Assembly: GCA_963576475.1 (NCBI GenBank)
Contig: OY754986.1
Coordinates: 5,767,174-5,831,173, forward strand
Source: Molanna angustata
Lineage: Eukaryota > Arthropoda > Insecta > Trichoptera > Molannidae
Direction: 5' to 3'
Length of the DNA: 64,000 nucleotides
Under the pieces are notes generated by a model. That model had not been told where the DNA came from. It saw nothing but the letters and a program-made list of their open reading frames with translations, and searched no databases. Every line of letters starts with the position of its first letter. The stretch's first letter is position 1. The position numbers and the translations under genes are program-made. Positions 1 to 10,455 of this stretch are shown one piece after another.

Positions 1-13
1 AATAAAAAAAAAA

Positions 14-56
<43 letters not shown>

Positions 57-112
57 ATTAATAAATAAATAAATAAATAAATAAATAAGTAAATAAATAA
101 ATATACAAATGG
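1..112. repeat. (AAAT)n microsatellite
   Basis: An almost uninterrupted run of AAAT units opens the window. It may be the A-rich tail of a retroelement lying to the left, but no element body is visible. Confidence 0.9.
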
Positions 113-149
113 GATTCTACCAAATTAATAATGTACCTACATTTAAATA

Positions 150-312
150 GCGCTATTGGGTTAGTAATCCAGTGGTCGCGAGTTCGAATTCTGCCTCGAC
201 CGATTTCGTTCGCATAATATAGCACAAGCATGTATGCTTATTTAGGGAACGTAGGGAGATGTATATATACATATACTTGTTTAACAAGGACATATTAATA
301 AAAATAATAAAA
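150..312 (+). mobile_element. tRNA-derived SINE, family SINE-A
   Basis: The segment contains a tRNA-like B box (GGTCGCGAGTTCGAATTCTG). It is followed by the family body (CGACCGATTTCGTTCGC, then AAGGACATATTA) and an A-rich tail. The same body occurs at 31690-31900, 34633-34790, 30155-30255 and in the 15-16 kb cluster. The A-box half is degraded. It is too divergent and too long to be a functional tRNA gene. Confidence 0.7.
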
Positions 313-417
313 GAAATAAAATAAAAACCTTTGTAAATTGTGTCAATCGATACGAAAAATATTTATTAAATTAATGAAAAAAAAGCTGATAAAGTCTGAA
401 AACTATTTCCGAAACCT

Positions 418-552
418 GTTTAAACAAATGCATTACAAACTGGAGGACGGCAGCTGAGGACAGACGGGGTTGGAGGCAGAAGTTGAAGGAGGCCAAGGCT
501 CGACTTGGGCTGTAGCGCCATCGAAGAAGAAGAAGAAGAAGTTTAAACAAAT
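418..552 (+). mobile_element. Very short 5'-truncated RTE-like LINE with perfect target-site duplication
   Basis: Positions 430-540 are the last 111 bases of an RTE-like LINE. They encode the terminal peptide ending EAKARLGL and stop, then a (GAA)n tail. GTTTAAACAAAT occurs exactly at 418-429 and again at 541-552, so the insertion borders are unambiguous. The identical flanks suggest a recent insertion. Similar tails lie at 9535-9606 and 25890-26195. Confidence 0.85.
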
Positions 553-1396
553 AACGACGATCGCGTATAGAATTGAAAAGTTTCAGACTGTGAAATTTTA
601 AAATGATAACATAGTTTGTGTAAGCGGATGTTCCGACTGGCTGAAAACTTCAGCTCTCCGCACCGCACCGGCAGTGTATGATTTTGCACAATGATCGTTT
701 ATCGCAAAGTTTGCTTCTGCTTTGGAGCAACCATCGCCTGTAAGAAAATTTCTCCGCTATTTGAGTTGTTGTTTTGTTACCGGGCACATAAAACGGTTTT
801 GTTACCACTAGCAAAAACAGATGTTTTATTGCATGATGTAGACACAATAATATTACATTATGTTTTGCTGCATCTGCAAAAATATTTTTCACTATGTTTT
901 CCGATATCTATATTTTTGCAAAGGAAAGGCTCCCATTGCATATTTGCGGAGTTGACATTTTACGAAGTGGCTTAACCGATTTATTTTTTAGTGTGGAAAC
1001 ACTGATTTCAGAAATATTTAAACTAAACCTTTCCAGCTACATATGTATGAGATTTATTTCAAATTTTACATTTTTTAGTTGTCCTGCCTGTATAATTATT
1101 AACCTCCAAATATATAACAATGGTTGATCTGTAAGATAGCTAAATACATAGAAAAACGCTACGATTTTTTTTATTAAATGTTGAATATCATGCGTATTTT
1201 ACACCCAAAGAGTTATTATAAAACAAGTGAGTTGTGACCAACACTGAACTCTCAATACCCGAAGTAAGTAGGTAATTTTTCTTTTTATAAAATCTGAATA
1301 ATTTAGTCGCGCATAATTTTATTTTATACTTTAATTAGATTTTTTATTTTATTATTTTTGATATTCTGGAAAAATAAAGTTTCAACAGATACATTT
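553..1396. other. Unassigned AT-rich stretch
   Basis: No gene, RNA or repeat recognised. Short open frames on both strands (for example 691-975 plus and 650-892 minus) overlap each other and show no family motif. Confidence 0.4.
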
Positions 1397-2288
1397 ACTA
1401 GTTGCATGTTACACATGAGATCCAACTGTCGATAGCGATATTATGTATAGTTGAAGAATAAGGTACCAAACAATAAACCCATAAATCCTAATTATTAAAT
1501 ATTTTAAGATATTTTGTTTTCTATACAACACATGTAGGTATGTATGTCAAGGTAGGATATTATGGAGGTCAGTCCTTTTTTCCAACCCAAAATATGAAAA
1601 CAGCATAATGGTATGTATGTATGTTTGGAAATTAAGTATCAAACTATTAAGTCTTCTTAGATATTGTGTATAGGCGACTGCCATACAAATTGTATAAACC
1701 GATGTCGTCACCAAATTCAATTTTAAAAAAAATTGTAAAAAATAATTTGAGATGTACTGCTAACATGTAATATTTTTTATAGAAAATTAAATTATCTAGT
1801 TGGGGTGTTACGACATATTTCGATATTTTAAAAAACTTTTTTTTGAAAAAACTGTCTATGTTCATACCAATTTTCAGCGTTCTAGCTTTTATGGTTTCTG
1901 AGATATATGGAAAAATAAAGTGAAAATTCAAAAGTTGATAACCCCTGACTGAAAACAAAATTCAAAATTCTGAGCATAAAAGTTTTGTAGGCTTATAACT
2001 GTTTATATATTCTGAAATTTTGGGCTCTGTAAATCGAGCGGATCAAAAGTTATAAGGGGGGAGGGGACGACACACAAAACTCACATAAAATGTTCTACTC
2101 TGAATTCTGAGTAAATCCATGTACTGTATCATATATGCTGCGAAGCCTCTAAGTTGGTGTTTTAAGCATGCAAAAAGTCCACTACGCCATACAAAATATT
2201 CCTAGTATTCCTTATACGCGGGTCTTGGCTTAATTCTTTGTCAATATGTTAATAGAATAAATTCTCTTGAACAAATCGACAGGTGGAA
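1397..2288 (+). repeat. Family-A interspersed repeat, copy 1
   Basis: This is one of three long same-orientation copies (also 47608-48875 and 60728-61742). A reverse partial copy lies at 25335-25610. The copies share the start ACTAGTTGCATGT.ACACATG, then ATCCAACTGTCGAT, and end in ATCGACAG.TGGA. The outer words ATCCAAYTGTCGAT and ATCGACAGTTGGAT are inverted repeats, which suggests a non-autonomous DNA transposon. Twenty-five extra bases outside the left inverted repeat are unexplained. No convincing coding frame is present. Confidence 0.75.
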
Positions 2289-2388
2289 TACCCAAACTAT
2301 CTTAATTATTTTTTTCAAACCGATTTGATAAGAAATAATGATGGTGTATCAAATTGAGAAATAGGTACGTTGGCAGCAGTCGCACCCT
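2287..2388 (+). repeat. Interspersed repeat, family F, copy 1
   Basis: About 100 bases closely match the reverse complement of 62073-62174. Shared words include TACCCAAACTATCT and GATTTGATAAGAAATAATG. The 60-codon minus frame at 2315-2497 overlaps it and has no recognisable domain. Confidence 0.65.
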
Positions 2389-2399
2389 TTAAATATGCA

Positions 2400-3195
2400 G
2401 TCAGATTTTTTAAATCTCTAAATGCGCTTAGAGTTCTGTGTGGGTGGGTAATTGTTTTTATGATCTTTTTAACGACCTTTTTAATTGCCATTTTCACAAC
2501 ATTTAAATGAATTATATGTCAGGTCATAAATGCATTCATTTAACTTTCGCGTAGAGACCTCATATCCGTGTCGTAATGACCTCTTTAGCAAATAATTACA
2601 TTTGTCTTTACTTTTGCGCAGTTGACTCTGCTTTCGCGGCTTGGTTTTGTGACATAATGAGGATGAATTAGGGCATTAACAAAACAGAATAATGAAAATG
2701 TAAATCGAATATTTTAAAATTGCATATTTTGTAAGGTGACATCTGTGTATATAAACACTGTCACCTCATGTATATGGATTGTTGCTTTCGTTGTTTACAG
2801 AAAAAATATCTTCTTAATCTCGTTACAAAAAAATTTTCTTCGTTATTTCATAGATGGCAATAGTAAAAATGTGTTATTTTATTTTATTTTTTTATTTATT
2901 TAGAAACTTAACAGCTATACATTTTTTTTATTTTCAATTATAAATAAGTACCTATGCAAAAAATAACCCAATTGTGAAGTTTCATTTAATAACATTATAA
3001 TATATTATGTTTTGATTTTGGCTAGATAATTTATGTACACACATATGATGGTCAGTGTATGCGGTGGAAAAGGAAGGATAATGGGTAAAGGAAAGCGTTG
3101 ATAAGGCAGGTTCATCGATGTTCATCGATTTCATCGATGTCTGCGTTGAGTTAAATATATCCGGTTGGAAATATAGACTATTATAATAGTTAAAT
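2400..3195. other. Mostly unassigned; short shared repeat near 2820-2870
   Basis: The only structure seen is a 50-base block (GTTATTTCATAGAT and flanks, near 2820-2870) that recurs at 53165-53225. The rest is AT-rich with no gene signal. Confidence 0.4.
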
Positions 3196-3199
3196 CATA

Positions 3200-3306
3200 T
3201 CATATTTGAATTATAAATTAGCTCTAAACCACTTGTTTTTTTAGTCACTTCGCGACGTGTTACGGAAGCGCTGTTCTTCCATCGACCGGCGTGTCGAGAC
3301 TGTCAT
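3200..3306 (-). mobile_element. Penelope-like element 3' end, copy 1
   Basis: The sequence is homologous to 21263-21365 and to both arms of the inverted dimer at 48130-48323. The shared core on the minus strand is CGCCGGTCGATGGAAG, a loop, then CTTCCGAAACA. The 21 kb copy has Penelope-like coding sequence just upstream, which is why I assign this tail to that class. Substitutions show this copy is older. Confidence 0.65.
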
Positions 3307-3359
3307 CTAAAATATTATGCAACGAGTATGTATAGCAGTCAAAATTCAAGTTCAGAAAT

Positions 3360-3545
3360 ACAAATTTTCTTCTTCATACCACCACGGCATATCCCACAAT
3401 TCGGGGTAACCAGCGACAGGTATGCAGGTTCCCACTACCCCATAAAATGAAGCATGACATATGCGTGTTCCTATCCCCATATGCTAGTCTCGTCTCACCT
3501 AAAAAGGCACAACACTCTGGCTGATGAACCTCATTGCTAAATTAT
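3360..3545 (-). mobile_element. Interspersed repeat family C (SINE-like or LINE 3' end)
   Basis: Reverse-orientation relative of 24290-24490; a 3' piece also lies at 56884-56945. Shared words are GCATATCCCACAAT and GGTAACCAGCG. The 24 kb copy ends in a (GAAT)n tail, as retroposed elements do. No open frame. Confidence 0.6.
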
Positions 3546-3562
3546 GTGAAATATTATTTAGC

Positions 3563-3985
3563 CTGTCAAATATAGTCATTGCTATAACATCAAATAAAGT
3601 CATTGCTACAACCTAATCAAATATAGTATTTGCTATAACATCGAATATAGTCATTGCTATAACATCAAATATAGTATTTGCTATAACATCAAATATAGTC
3701 ATTGCTATAACATCAAATATAGTAATTGCCATAACATCAAAAATAGTCATAGCTATAACATCAAATATAGTCATTGCTATAACATCAAATATAGTATTTG
3801 CTATACCTAACATCAAATATAGTCATTGCTATAACATAAAATATAGTATTTGCTATACCTAACATCAAATATAGTCATTGCTATAACATTAAATATAGTT
3901 ATTGCCATAACATCAAATATAGTCATTGCTATAATATCAAATATAGTCATAGCTATAACATCAAATATAGTCATAACTATATTTT
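3563..3985. repeat. 24-bp minisatellite
   Basis: About 17 tandem copies of a 24-base unit (ATAACATCAAATATAGTCAT plus TGCT), with scattered substitutions and a few insertions such as CCTA. Because 24 is a multiple of three, long repetitive frames exist on both strands. These are by-products of the repeat, not genes. Confidence 0.9.
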
Positions 3986-4370
3986 GCATAATCCTCTCAA
4001 ATAACCAATTGGTCCATTTATATACTCGGCACCGACAAACAGATCCAAAGAAAAACTCTTATTTAACGTTAAATTGGCAATAAATGGTGATGTTTGATGC
4101 TTTTGATTAAGTGAAGCTCTTCACTAGGTAATTGGAAGATTTTATGTTGTCAAAGAATCTCTTTCGATTTGTTGTCGCGAACGTAAGAGAATTTTGCATA
4201 ATAAATAGAAAATTCGGCCGAAAAACGACAACAAAAGATATTCATTCTTTCTTTAGACGTACATCAAATATAAAGAAGAAGAATATCCTCAAGGAGACCC
4301 CAAGAAGTCCGCTGGAATTTTATCAACCAAAACTCATATCTTTAATAATCGAATATTTTTATAGTTGGAT
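3986..4370. other. Unassigned stretch
   Basis: No recognised gene. The 80-codon plus frame 4132-4374 has no family signature, good start context or neighbour that would support it. Confidence 0.4.
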
Positions 4371-4375
4371 ATAAA

Positions 4376-4570
4376 TACGCAAACATTGGATCTTTTTTTC
4401 CTGTCGAGAGTCGGGATTTAAGGCACCTACAGGTCATAAGACCTGTCATCGGGTGGTTTACGTGATCACTTTATGCGCTTGCGTAACGTTCACCAATCAT
4501 GCCATCGTATTGAGTTCCCTATCAGTCCAAAGTTAATCTATATTTTAATCGTGAAAATCTGTGTTTGAAA
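4376..4570 (+). repeat. Interspersed repeat family D, copy 1
   Basis: Shares blocks such as GGCACCTACAGG, GACCTGTCATCGG, TGGTTTACGTGATCAC and ACGTTCACCAATCATGCC with copies at 12322-12700, 26540-26600, 30500-30680 and 53290-53430 (reverse). Its left block (TACGCAAACATTGGAT) also occurs reversed at 54925-54965. Non-coding; probably a non-autonomous transposon. Confidence 0.7.
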
Positions 4571-4579
4571 ATAAGCTGA

Positions 4580-4720
4580 ATTGTTGTGAGCCTAAGAGGC
4601 TCAGTTGATTGGATTTCTGACTGCTGATCCAAAGGTCTCGGGTTCGATTCACGGTGGAGACACAGTTTTTAATTGTGTTTTCAGTCTGAATCTGTGAGAC
4701 GATTTGAGAATCTATACAAT
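4580..4720 (+). mobile_element. tRNA-derived SINE, family SINE-B
   Basis: The tRNA-like head has GGCTCAGTTG as A box and GGTCTCGGGTTCGATTC as B box. The family body follows (ACACAGTTTTTAATTGTG, then TCAGTCTG.ATCTGTGAGA). Related copies lie at 10246-10455, 22590-22770, 28785-28870, 33716-33912, 51460-51652, 56958-57000 and 59690-59860. Not a tRNA gene. Confidence 0.8.
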
Positions 4721-4899
4721 GTCCTTTTTAATCCAAATTAATCTCAGTATCTGCCGACCGCCGTGGCACAGTTGGCCGTTGGTAAGCCGTTCGGTTTCTG
4801 TGCGGGCGTTAATTGGAAGCTGGTTAGTTGGAAGAAATTGCCAAACGGAAATAAACTCGCCACTTGCGCACAGTGCAAGGAAGTGTTCATTTTTTTTTT

Positions 4900-5380
4900 A
4901 GTATCTCAATGATAAATTCACTTATCTTTCAAGCCATGGGCGTCCACTTCCATCTGCTGAACGTACTTAACTATCAATTCCTATTCATAGTTCTGATTTT
5001 TTTAGCTCTTCATTTGAAGTACATTCAGCTAGACTATGGAATTGTCCTGATATTACGTCGTCTATTTCACTAAACATCTTGAAGAAAAGGCTAAAGCAAA
5101 AATATTCATCTCATTATACCTGATTACTTCTTCCTCTCCTCTTTCGTTATCCTTTGGTTTTTCCATCATTGGTATGAATCATTCTTGTATGCTATCTTCT
5201 ATGTTTTTTTTTTACTTTTCTTCTGCTATCTTTGCTTATTTTTGTAAAGTGATTAACTTATTGCCATATTACATACTGTTTTGTATATTTACCACTAACT
5301 CTGGTTGGTTGGGAGAAATTGCCGTTAGCCAATTAACCAGCCAGTGTACTGATTATATTTAATAATTTATTTATTCACAC
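4900..5380 (+). mobile_element. Degenerate Jockey/CR1-like LINE tail
   Basis: Positions 4985-5075 match 26860-26985 (TCAGCTAGACTATGGAA and ACGTC.TCT). The 26.9 kb copy would read as the end of a LINE reverse transcriptase (FSVQA.RLWNDL-like). The 3' untranslated part (CTCTGGTTGGTTGG.A) recurs near 27150 and 41970. Frameshifts and stops make it non-functional. Confidence 0.5.
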
Positions 5381-5384
5381 AAAC

Positions 5385-5520
5385 ATTGATGACATTACAA
5401 TAATTATTGAATCTGCAATGCCCCACTAGGCATAAAACCTGTGCCGGGGCCAATGCATCTCGAGACTTGACACTGAATTACTTGATGCCAACATCAATCG
5501 TATAAAAAATGATAATATCA
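5385..5520 (-). mobile_element. LINE 3' untranslated fragment
   Basis: The words CCCACTAGGCATAAAACCTG resemble CCTCACTAGGCATAGCCTG near 40030, inside the tail of a minus-strand LINE. No coding part remains here. Confidence 0.4.
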
Positions 5521-6530
5521 CAAACAACATAAAGATTCAAATAAATAAATAAGATCGGTACCTATTGCTGAAATTTTAGATTTGCTTGCAGCGTTTTCTT
5601 AAAATGCAAATCATTTTAATATGAAATTTCGCGGAGTAATATTCTTCCACTAACCGTCCAATAACTCTTCAAAGAATCGAAAAAAAAAACTCTCCCTAAT
5701 GATTTCTCGTCGTCGTTTTGTATTGGAGATTTTCATGCAAATTTTGTCATGTGAAATGCTCATTGTATTTACCGAGCCACTTCGCAAAACTTTATGGACT
5801 CAAAAGACAAATGGAATAATCATGTTCTGTGTTTGGTATCCACAAAAGAAGCATCGAATTGATTTAAGTGCCTGTAAATTGATTGGAACAGATCTTCCGA
5901 CATTCAAAGGCTGGAGTAACAAAAGATTTCTTAGATAATCTTTATAAGTCCTGTTCCTTTCCATACTCATATGACAATTTACGAAAGAATATTTTGAATC
6001 ATAAAACATTTCCTGCTCTATCCGTGAACCTATCTGGTCTTCCTCCACCACCACCCGTTCTGCTTATGGGGACTAATAACGGACCCTTGCAAAACTCTGG
6101 AAGAACACATAAAGCATAAGTGAAAATGAAAGAGATAACTTTTGAAACTATCGTGTCTCTATCTATCAAATACCATTATTTCTAATATTTGTAACAGGAC
6201 ATTTTGACAGAAATATCGTAAGGAGGCGTAAGTTTGGCCAAATTGAAAGAATAAGTAATGACCATCTAACAAAAAACGTATATAAAAGAGGAACGAAAAG
6301 TCGGCAAAGGAAAGAGTTGGAACGATCACATAAATTAAATTTTTAAAGATGAAGACGTTAGAAATAACACCTGTCGCTGATTATCCTGAATTATGGGATA
6401 ACCATCAACCATTAAATGTTTTGATATATCTTGATCGATTAAGCGCTGTACATAAGATGCTATTCGTTTTGTGGGAATTATCGTTCGAATATGTAATATA
6501 TAACTCATCCAAAGTTAATATAAATACATA
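5521..6530. other. Unassigned stretch
   Basis: No family recognised. Overlapping open frames of 72-88 codons occur on both strands (5699-5938, 5800-6054, 5883-6119, 6349-6615). None has a motif, and their mutual overlap argues against coding. Confidence 0.4.
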
Positions 6531-6878
6531 TATTATGTTATCATCATCAACATCATCATCTGTGGCTCTGCAACCCAGGTCGGGTCTTAGCCTCCTGCAG
6601 AGCCCGCCTCCTTGACTATCGATATTGTGACGCATTATGCCAGTTATGGATGCTGATGTTGTTTGCATCCTTCACTACTCCGTCCAGCCATCGAAGCTTC
6701 GGCCTTCCAACTTTTCTTCGTCCCCCCGGTGCACCATTCATGATTCGTCTTAGGACGTCCTCCTCGCTCATTCTTTGGACTTGTCCAGCCCTCAGCGTTC
6801 ATTCGTATTCTTATTTCTGTCAGTATGGTAGGCTCCTTGTACACTTTGTACAGCTCATACAATATATGTATTATGTTA
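6531..6878 (-). mobile_element. RTE-like LINE tail with target-site duplication
   Basis: On the minus strand, 6868 to 6541 encodes in two frames the end of an RTE-like reverse transcriptase. The pattern is QRMSEEDVLRRIMNG, then KVGRPKLRWLDGV, then a terminal EAKTRPGL-type peptide, and a (GAT)n tail at 6541-6560. TATTATGTTA flanks it at 6531-6540 and 6869-6878. A frameshift and 5' truncation make it dead. Confidence 0.8.
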
Positions 6879-7101
6879 CAAGGACAAATTCTTTCCTTTT
6901 GTTTTAAATAAAATAAAAATCCTAAAAAATTAATAGATTAACTGCTAGATATTTATTAAGTAAAATTCTTGTACCCATAGATTGAAAAACATTGAAGTAT
7001 AAATATTTACTATCCCGTGTAACGAATAGAATATACATTATGTAGTGGAAAATATATAGAAGAAATTCATAGACAAAAATAAGGTATGAACGGTGAAGAA
7101 A

Positions 7102-8104
7102 TATTACCCTTTCAGACCCGGCCAATACAATTGTGCGAGTCACAAGGATGATTTTTTTTCGTAACCTAAACGTTGGAAGTGGATGGGCCCAACGTCATTT
7201 GATTGTGCGTGTTTCAAACTATCCTTTCCAATTAAAATTTTGTATCAATGGCAGCCGGCATTCAGGTACGACCGTGTCAAATTCAGTGTAAAATTGTGCT
7301 CCCAACTTTTACGTACCTAAGTAAGTGAAATAATATTTTTTTTTTCCTCTGGTATAATAACAATTATTTAATAGGCGCCATTAATTACTATTTTTTCTAT
7401 GTGTTGATGCTAATTTAAATGATTTTTACTCATTTATTAAAGCGGCATGGCCTAACGAACTTTTATATCACAATTGTGAGGGTGTGGCCCCAAACTGTTA
7501 TAATATGCATTTTGCGTGATTTCACTGTTTCTTTGATTTTTTGGTTTCATCACAATGAAAATGGGGTTGACTGATGCTGCCATCGAAAAGCTGCTTAATG
7601 GTTCTGGATACGACAGCAGTGATGTTGAACAAGACCAGTTATTACCGGAAAGCGAAGAAATTTGCACTTCATCATCATTGGAAGCAGGCAGTAGAAGTGA
7701 TGAGGACGATGCTCCATTGAGTACATTGACATGGCAAAAAAAGAGATTTAACAGTAAGTCAGTTCCAGAAGATACTCTTCGTACGATTGTGCCTGTGAAA
7801 ACGCCTCAGAATATTTTGAACAATTCTCTACAACACAACTTTCAGAACAAGTTAGGGCCCAAGTTTATACAATTGTGCGGTTAAATGTTGGGCCCATTAA
7901 AACATAATTGTGTGTGTCACAAATGCGTGAATAAGAATATAAGCCCACTATGACACAATTGTGAGGGACAAAATTTTCCAAGATGCAGCCGGAAAATTCA
8001 GAAAATGACCTCGGATTCGTCATATACGACCCAATTTTACTTAAGACCACTCTATATTTCCACAAAAATCTTTGTAGTTTAAGTGCGGGTCTGAAAGAGA
8101 TAAA
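7102..8104 (+). mobile_element. piggyBac-like DNA transposon relic
   Basis: The left end reads TTACCCTTTCAGACCCG and the right end is its inverted counterpart (CGGGTCTGAAAGAGATAA). CCCTTTCA-type ends next to a TTAA target are typical of piggyBac-like elements; here both TTAA sites look decayed. Inside lies an acidic N-terminal transposase-like frame (7555-7884). Several ACAATTGTG words and three GGGCCC words sit near both ends. At about 1 kb it is too short to be autonomous. Confidence 0.7.
7555..7884 (+). pseudogene. piggyBac-like transposase N-terminal fragment
   Basis: A 109-codon frame begins MKMGLTDAAIEKLLNGSGYD. It continues through an acidic serine-rich stretch (YDSSDVEQDQ, SRSDEDDAP) to a WQKKRF block. 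A hydrophobic IE.LL motif followed by D/E/S-rich sequence is usual at the start of piggyBac transposases. The DDD catalytic domain and cysteine-rich C-terminus are absent: the frame stops in the right terminal region. So it is a remnant or a short domain-only product. Assignment rests on pattern and on the inverted ends. Confidence 0.55.
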
Positions 8105-8199
8105 TAATCTTTGACGCATGAAATGGTATATACCGGCATCTAAAGGTATGGGATATAGTATAATGTTTTACGATATGCATAAACACGTCTGTTGTATTT

Positions 8200-8600
8200 A
8201 TACAGTGCCAGTCCAAGGTCAGTCTTAGGATGGAGGGACATTTGATTTTGACGCTCATTTTGTTGGCTCTTGCAATTCTGAACGCTATTTACTTACTAAA
8301 TTCTCAGCCATCTTTCTACGTCTGAATTAAGGTCTATTCCTAGATTCTCAATTTATCTAGATATTACGTTTTCCGTATTATATCTTTTCTGGGGCCCACC
8401 GAAACTTATTTTCATGTAAAGGCCGCTATTCGAGGACTTTAGGTATATCTTAAGACTGTCTCTCCAGTGCCTTTTCCAATACCACTTAAGTTTTGCAACA
8501 CGATCCATGACATCAATATCCAGTGAGTTCATTTGTTATTTTATCACATACATATGTAGACTTGTCTTTCAATTTTTCGCTGTGAATATTTTTAAACCTT
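8200..8600 (-). mobile_element. Degenerate RTE-like LINE fragment
   Basis: The minus strand reads in parts like the C-terminal region of RTE-like reverse transcriptases (DRVAKLKWYWKRHWRDS, then GGPQKRYNTENV). Those blocks correspond to the RLKW.WAGH and VGRPQ.RW blocks of the better copy at 17841-19738. Many stops; weak call. Confidence 0.35.
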
Positions 8601-8869
8601 TTCAGCTGTTGTCATAACGTATTAGCTCCATTTTTATAAACCTTGTACTTACTCTACAATAATTCATATAATATCAAAGTCGCATTTATCGCCAATTTCA
8701 ATCAATTACTTTTCAACTAAGGTGTTGAAGAAAAGGCAGACACAGTAAGAATAAAGCATTTAATTGGAATCACAGAAACAAGAACACTTAAACCCATCTG
8801 ACTCATAAGGATACGCATCCAAGAGTCCACGTTTATACACCTTATAGGAAGATGAATCTCGAAAGTAAA

Positions 8870-9240
8870 TAAAAATTTAGCATTCGAGATGTGGCTATAC
8901 AGAAGGTTGATGGGCATCTCATGGGTAGATAGAGTCTCCGCTGAAAGAGTACCTGATATAATGGAAAAAGAAAGAGAGCTGCCGACCATTGTAAAGAAAC
9001 GTAAAGCCGAATATTTTGGCTACATATTTCGTGTTGATAAATATGCTTTTATGCAACTTATAATATGATGGATGGAAAGATTGAGGATGACATTGTATGG
9101 GACGTAAAATAATATCTTAAAAATCTAAGGCGGTGGTTCAGGATGAGTTTGGTGTGATGATCGCCTCCGTTAACCTCCGTTAGGAGTGGCACAAATGGAA
9201 AAACGCATAAGGATTGGATATCGTGAGGAGGAGCAGGTTA
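8870..9240 (+). mobile_element. Degenerate RTE-like LINE fragment, group 2
   Basis: The plus strand encodes FEMWLYRRLMGISWVDRVS, then ERELPTIVKKRKAEYFGYI, a conserved post-RT region of an RTE-like LINE. The same region at 13640-13780 reads FEMWLHYRMLKISWVDKIS. Later frames are broken. The interval 8620-8870 upstream shows nothing recognisable. Confidence 0.6.
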
Positions 9241-9534
9241 AGAAGTCTAATGCCCGATTTCCCCAAGGCTCCTTAACTTAAAAAATCACATTTATGAACC
9301 ACTTAGCGCAAAATTGCATTTCACCAAACAATCTTAGCCTCGCTTAGCGACGTCGGCGCATAAAATTTTAAGTGGCGGTCTCTAGTGGATTAACCGTCAT
9401 AAGCGTCACTTAACGTGTTTGACAGATAGATATTTGGGTTACGATTTCGTCGTAGAGTTGTTTTATTATTGAATTTATCTTTTTTTGTGAAATTTAAGTT
9501 ATATTTTGTTTATCTTAACTGGAGAACAACAACG
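9241..9534. other. Unassigned stretch
   Basis: Contains no open frame or repeat that I can assign. Confidence 0.4.
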
Positions 9535-9606
9535 CAGGAAAGAAGTAGAAATTGTTGGAGGTTAAGGCTCGATTTGGGCTGTAGCGCCATCGAAGAAGAA
9601 GAAGCA
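9535..9606 (+). mobile_element. RTE-like LINE 3' tail
   Basis: Encodes the terminal peptide VKARFGL-stop and the following GTAGCGCCATCGAAGAAGAA, nearly identical to the tail at 490-540. Only the last 70 bases of the element remain. Target duplications were not found by eye. Confidence 0.7.
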
Positions 9607-9779
9607 TTGAAAAAGTTCTGATTAAGTTTTACAAATTCGACCCTTAATCTGGAAAAAATCCAAAGCAGCTCAAACAGTGGCTTAAATTTATCTAAGAAGA
9701 TTAAAAAATTAAACTTCTGTGTAGACCCTCGATGCGCCCGGGACTTGGCACCTATGCTATTTAGTTCGCCCTATGGTAG

Positions 9780-10230
9780 AACCGGTCCTGGTTTGTATAT
9801 ATCGTAGAGTGGAAGTTTTATCATAAAATGTTTGGTTATTTTGAAAAGCGTCTAAAAACCATATTAAATTATGGAATTATACAACTTTACGACGACGTTA
9901 AAAAGTATGAAATTGTCATAATACGTAATACATTTAGGCCAGGCTGCGACTATACGGTGCTGGATGTTGATTTCCAGGTCATAGACTCATGCATCATGTT
10001 CCCGAGATACTTGTATGTACTTATTTCATCTCGTTATTTGCTGCCCATCGATTATAATTGGGTCAATGTCTATGTGAGGACAACAACTAACTACAACAAA
10101 TTAAATAATTCGCATAACTTGGACATTCTTCATGATGATATTGGTAAATTTAGGTTCCGGGTGAGGCTTTTGTTGGTGAAATTTATTAATGCATAAATTG
10201 AAAATTTTTCGAGGTTTACAAATCTAGATA
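9780..10230 (+). repeat. Family-E repeat with a 122-codon open frame
   Basis: A frame at 9828-10196 begins MFGYFEKRLKTILNYGIIQ and ends LLLVKFINA. I do not recognise it. Its last third (GGACATTCTTCATGATGA, then AATTTAGGTTCCGGGTGAGG) recurs at 14845-14925 beside a minisatellite. So this is probably repeat DNA and the frame may be a relic of a mobile element protein. No domain, signal peptide or splice context supports a host gene. Confidence 0.4.
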
Positions 10231-10245
10231 TATTTAATATTGTTT

Positions 10246-10455
10246 CTCGGGCAACTAACATGTACTATGTCAAATATTAATTTAACACGCACCCAATAAC
10301 AAGTTGCCACATTCTGGAGACTTACGATATAATCGTCTTACAGAACCAGACTGAAAACACAATTAAAAACTGTGCCTCCACCGGGAATTGAACCCGGGAC
10401 CTTTGGCTCAGCAGTCAGATATCTAACCAACTGAGCCACGAAGGCCGACAATATA
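10246..10455 (-). mobile_element. SINE-B, nearly full length
   Basis: Read on the minus strand, 10447-10374 is a well preserved tRNA-like head: GGCCTTCGTGGCTCAGTTGG, then GGTCCCGGGTTCAATTCCCG. The SINE body follows, down to the TAGTACATGTTAG end. The best-preserved SINE-B of the window. The non-tRNA body and similar copies rule out a tRNA gene. Confidence 0.85.

Noticed and set aside
3613..3816. Repetitive MTIFDVIA protein
   Set aside because: Produced by a 24-bp minisatellite; frames exist equally on the other strand.
10374..10447. Candidate tRNA gene on the minus strand
   Set aside because: A and B boxes are good, but the same head with the same downstream body occurs at seven other places, so it is a SINE head.
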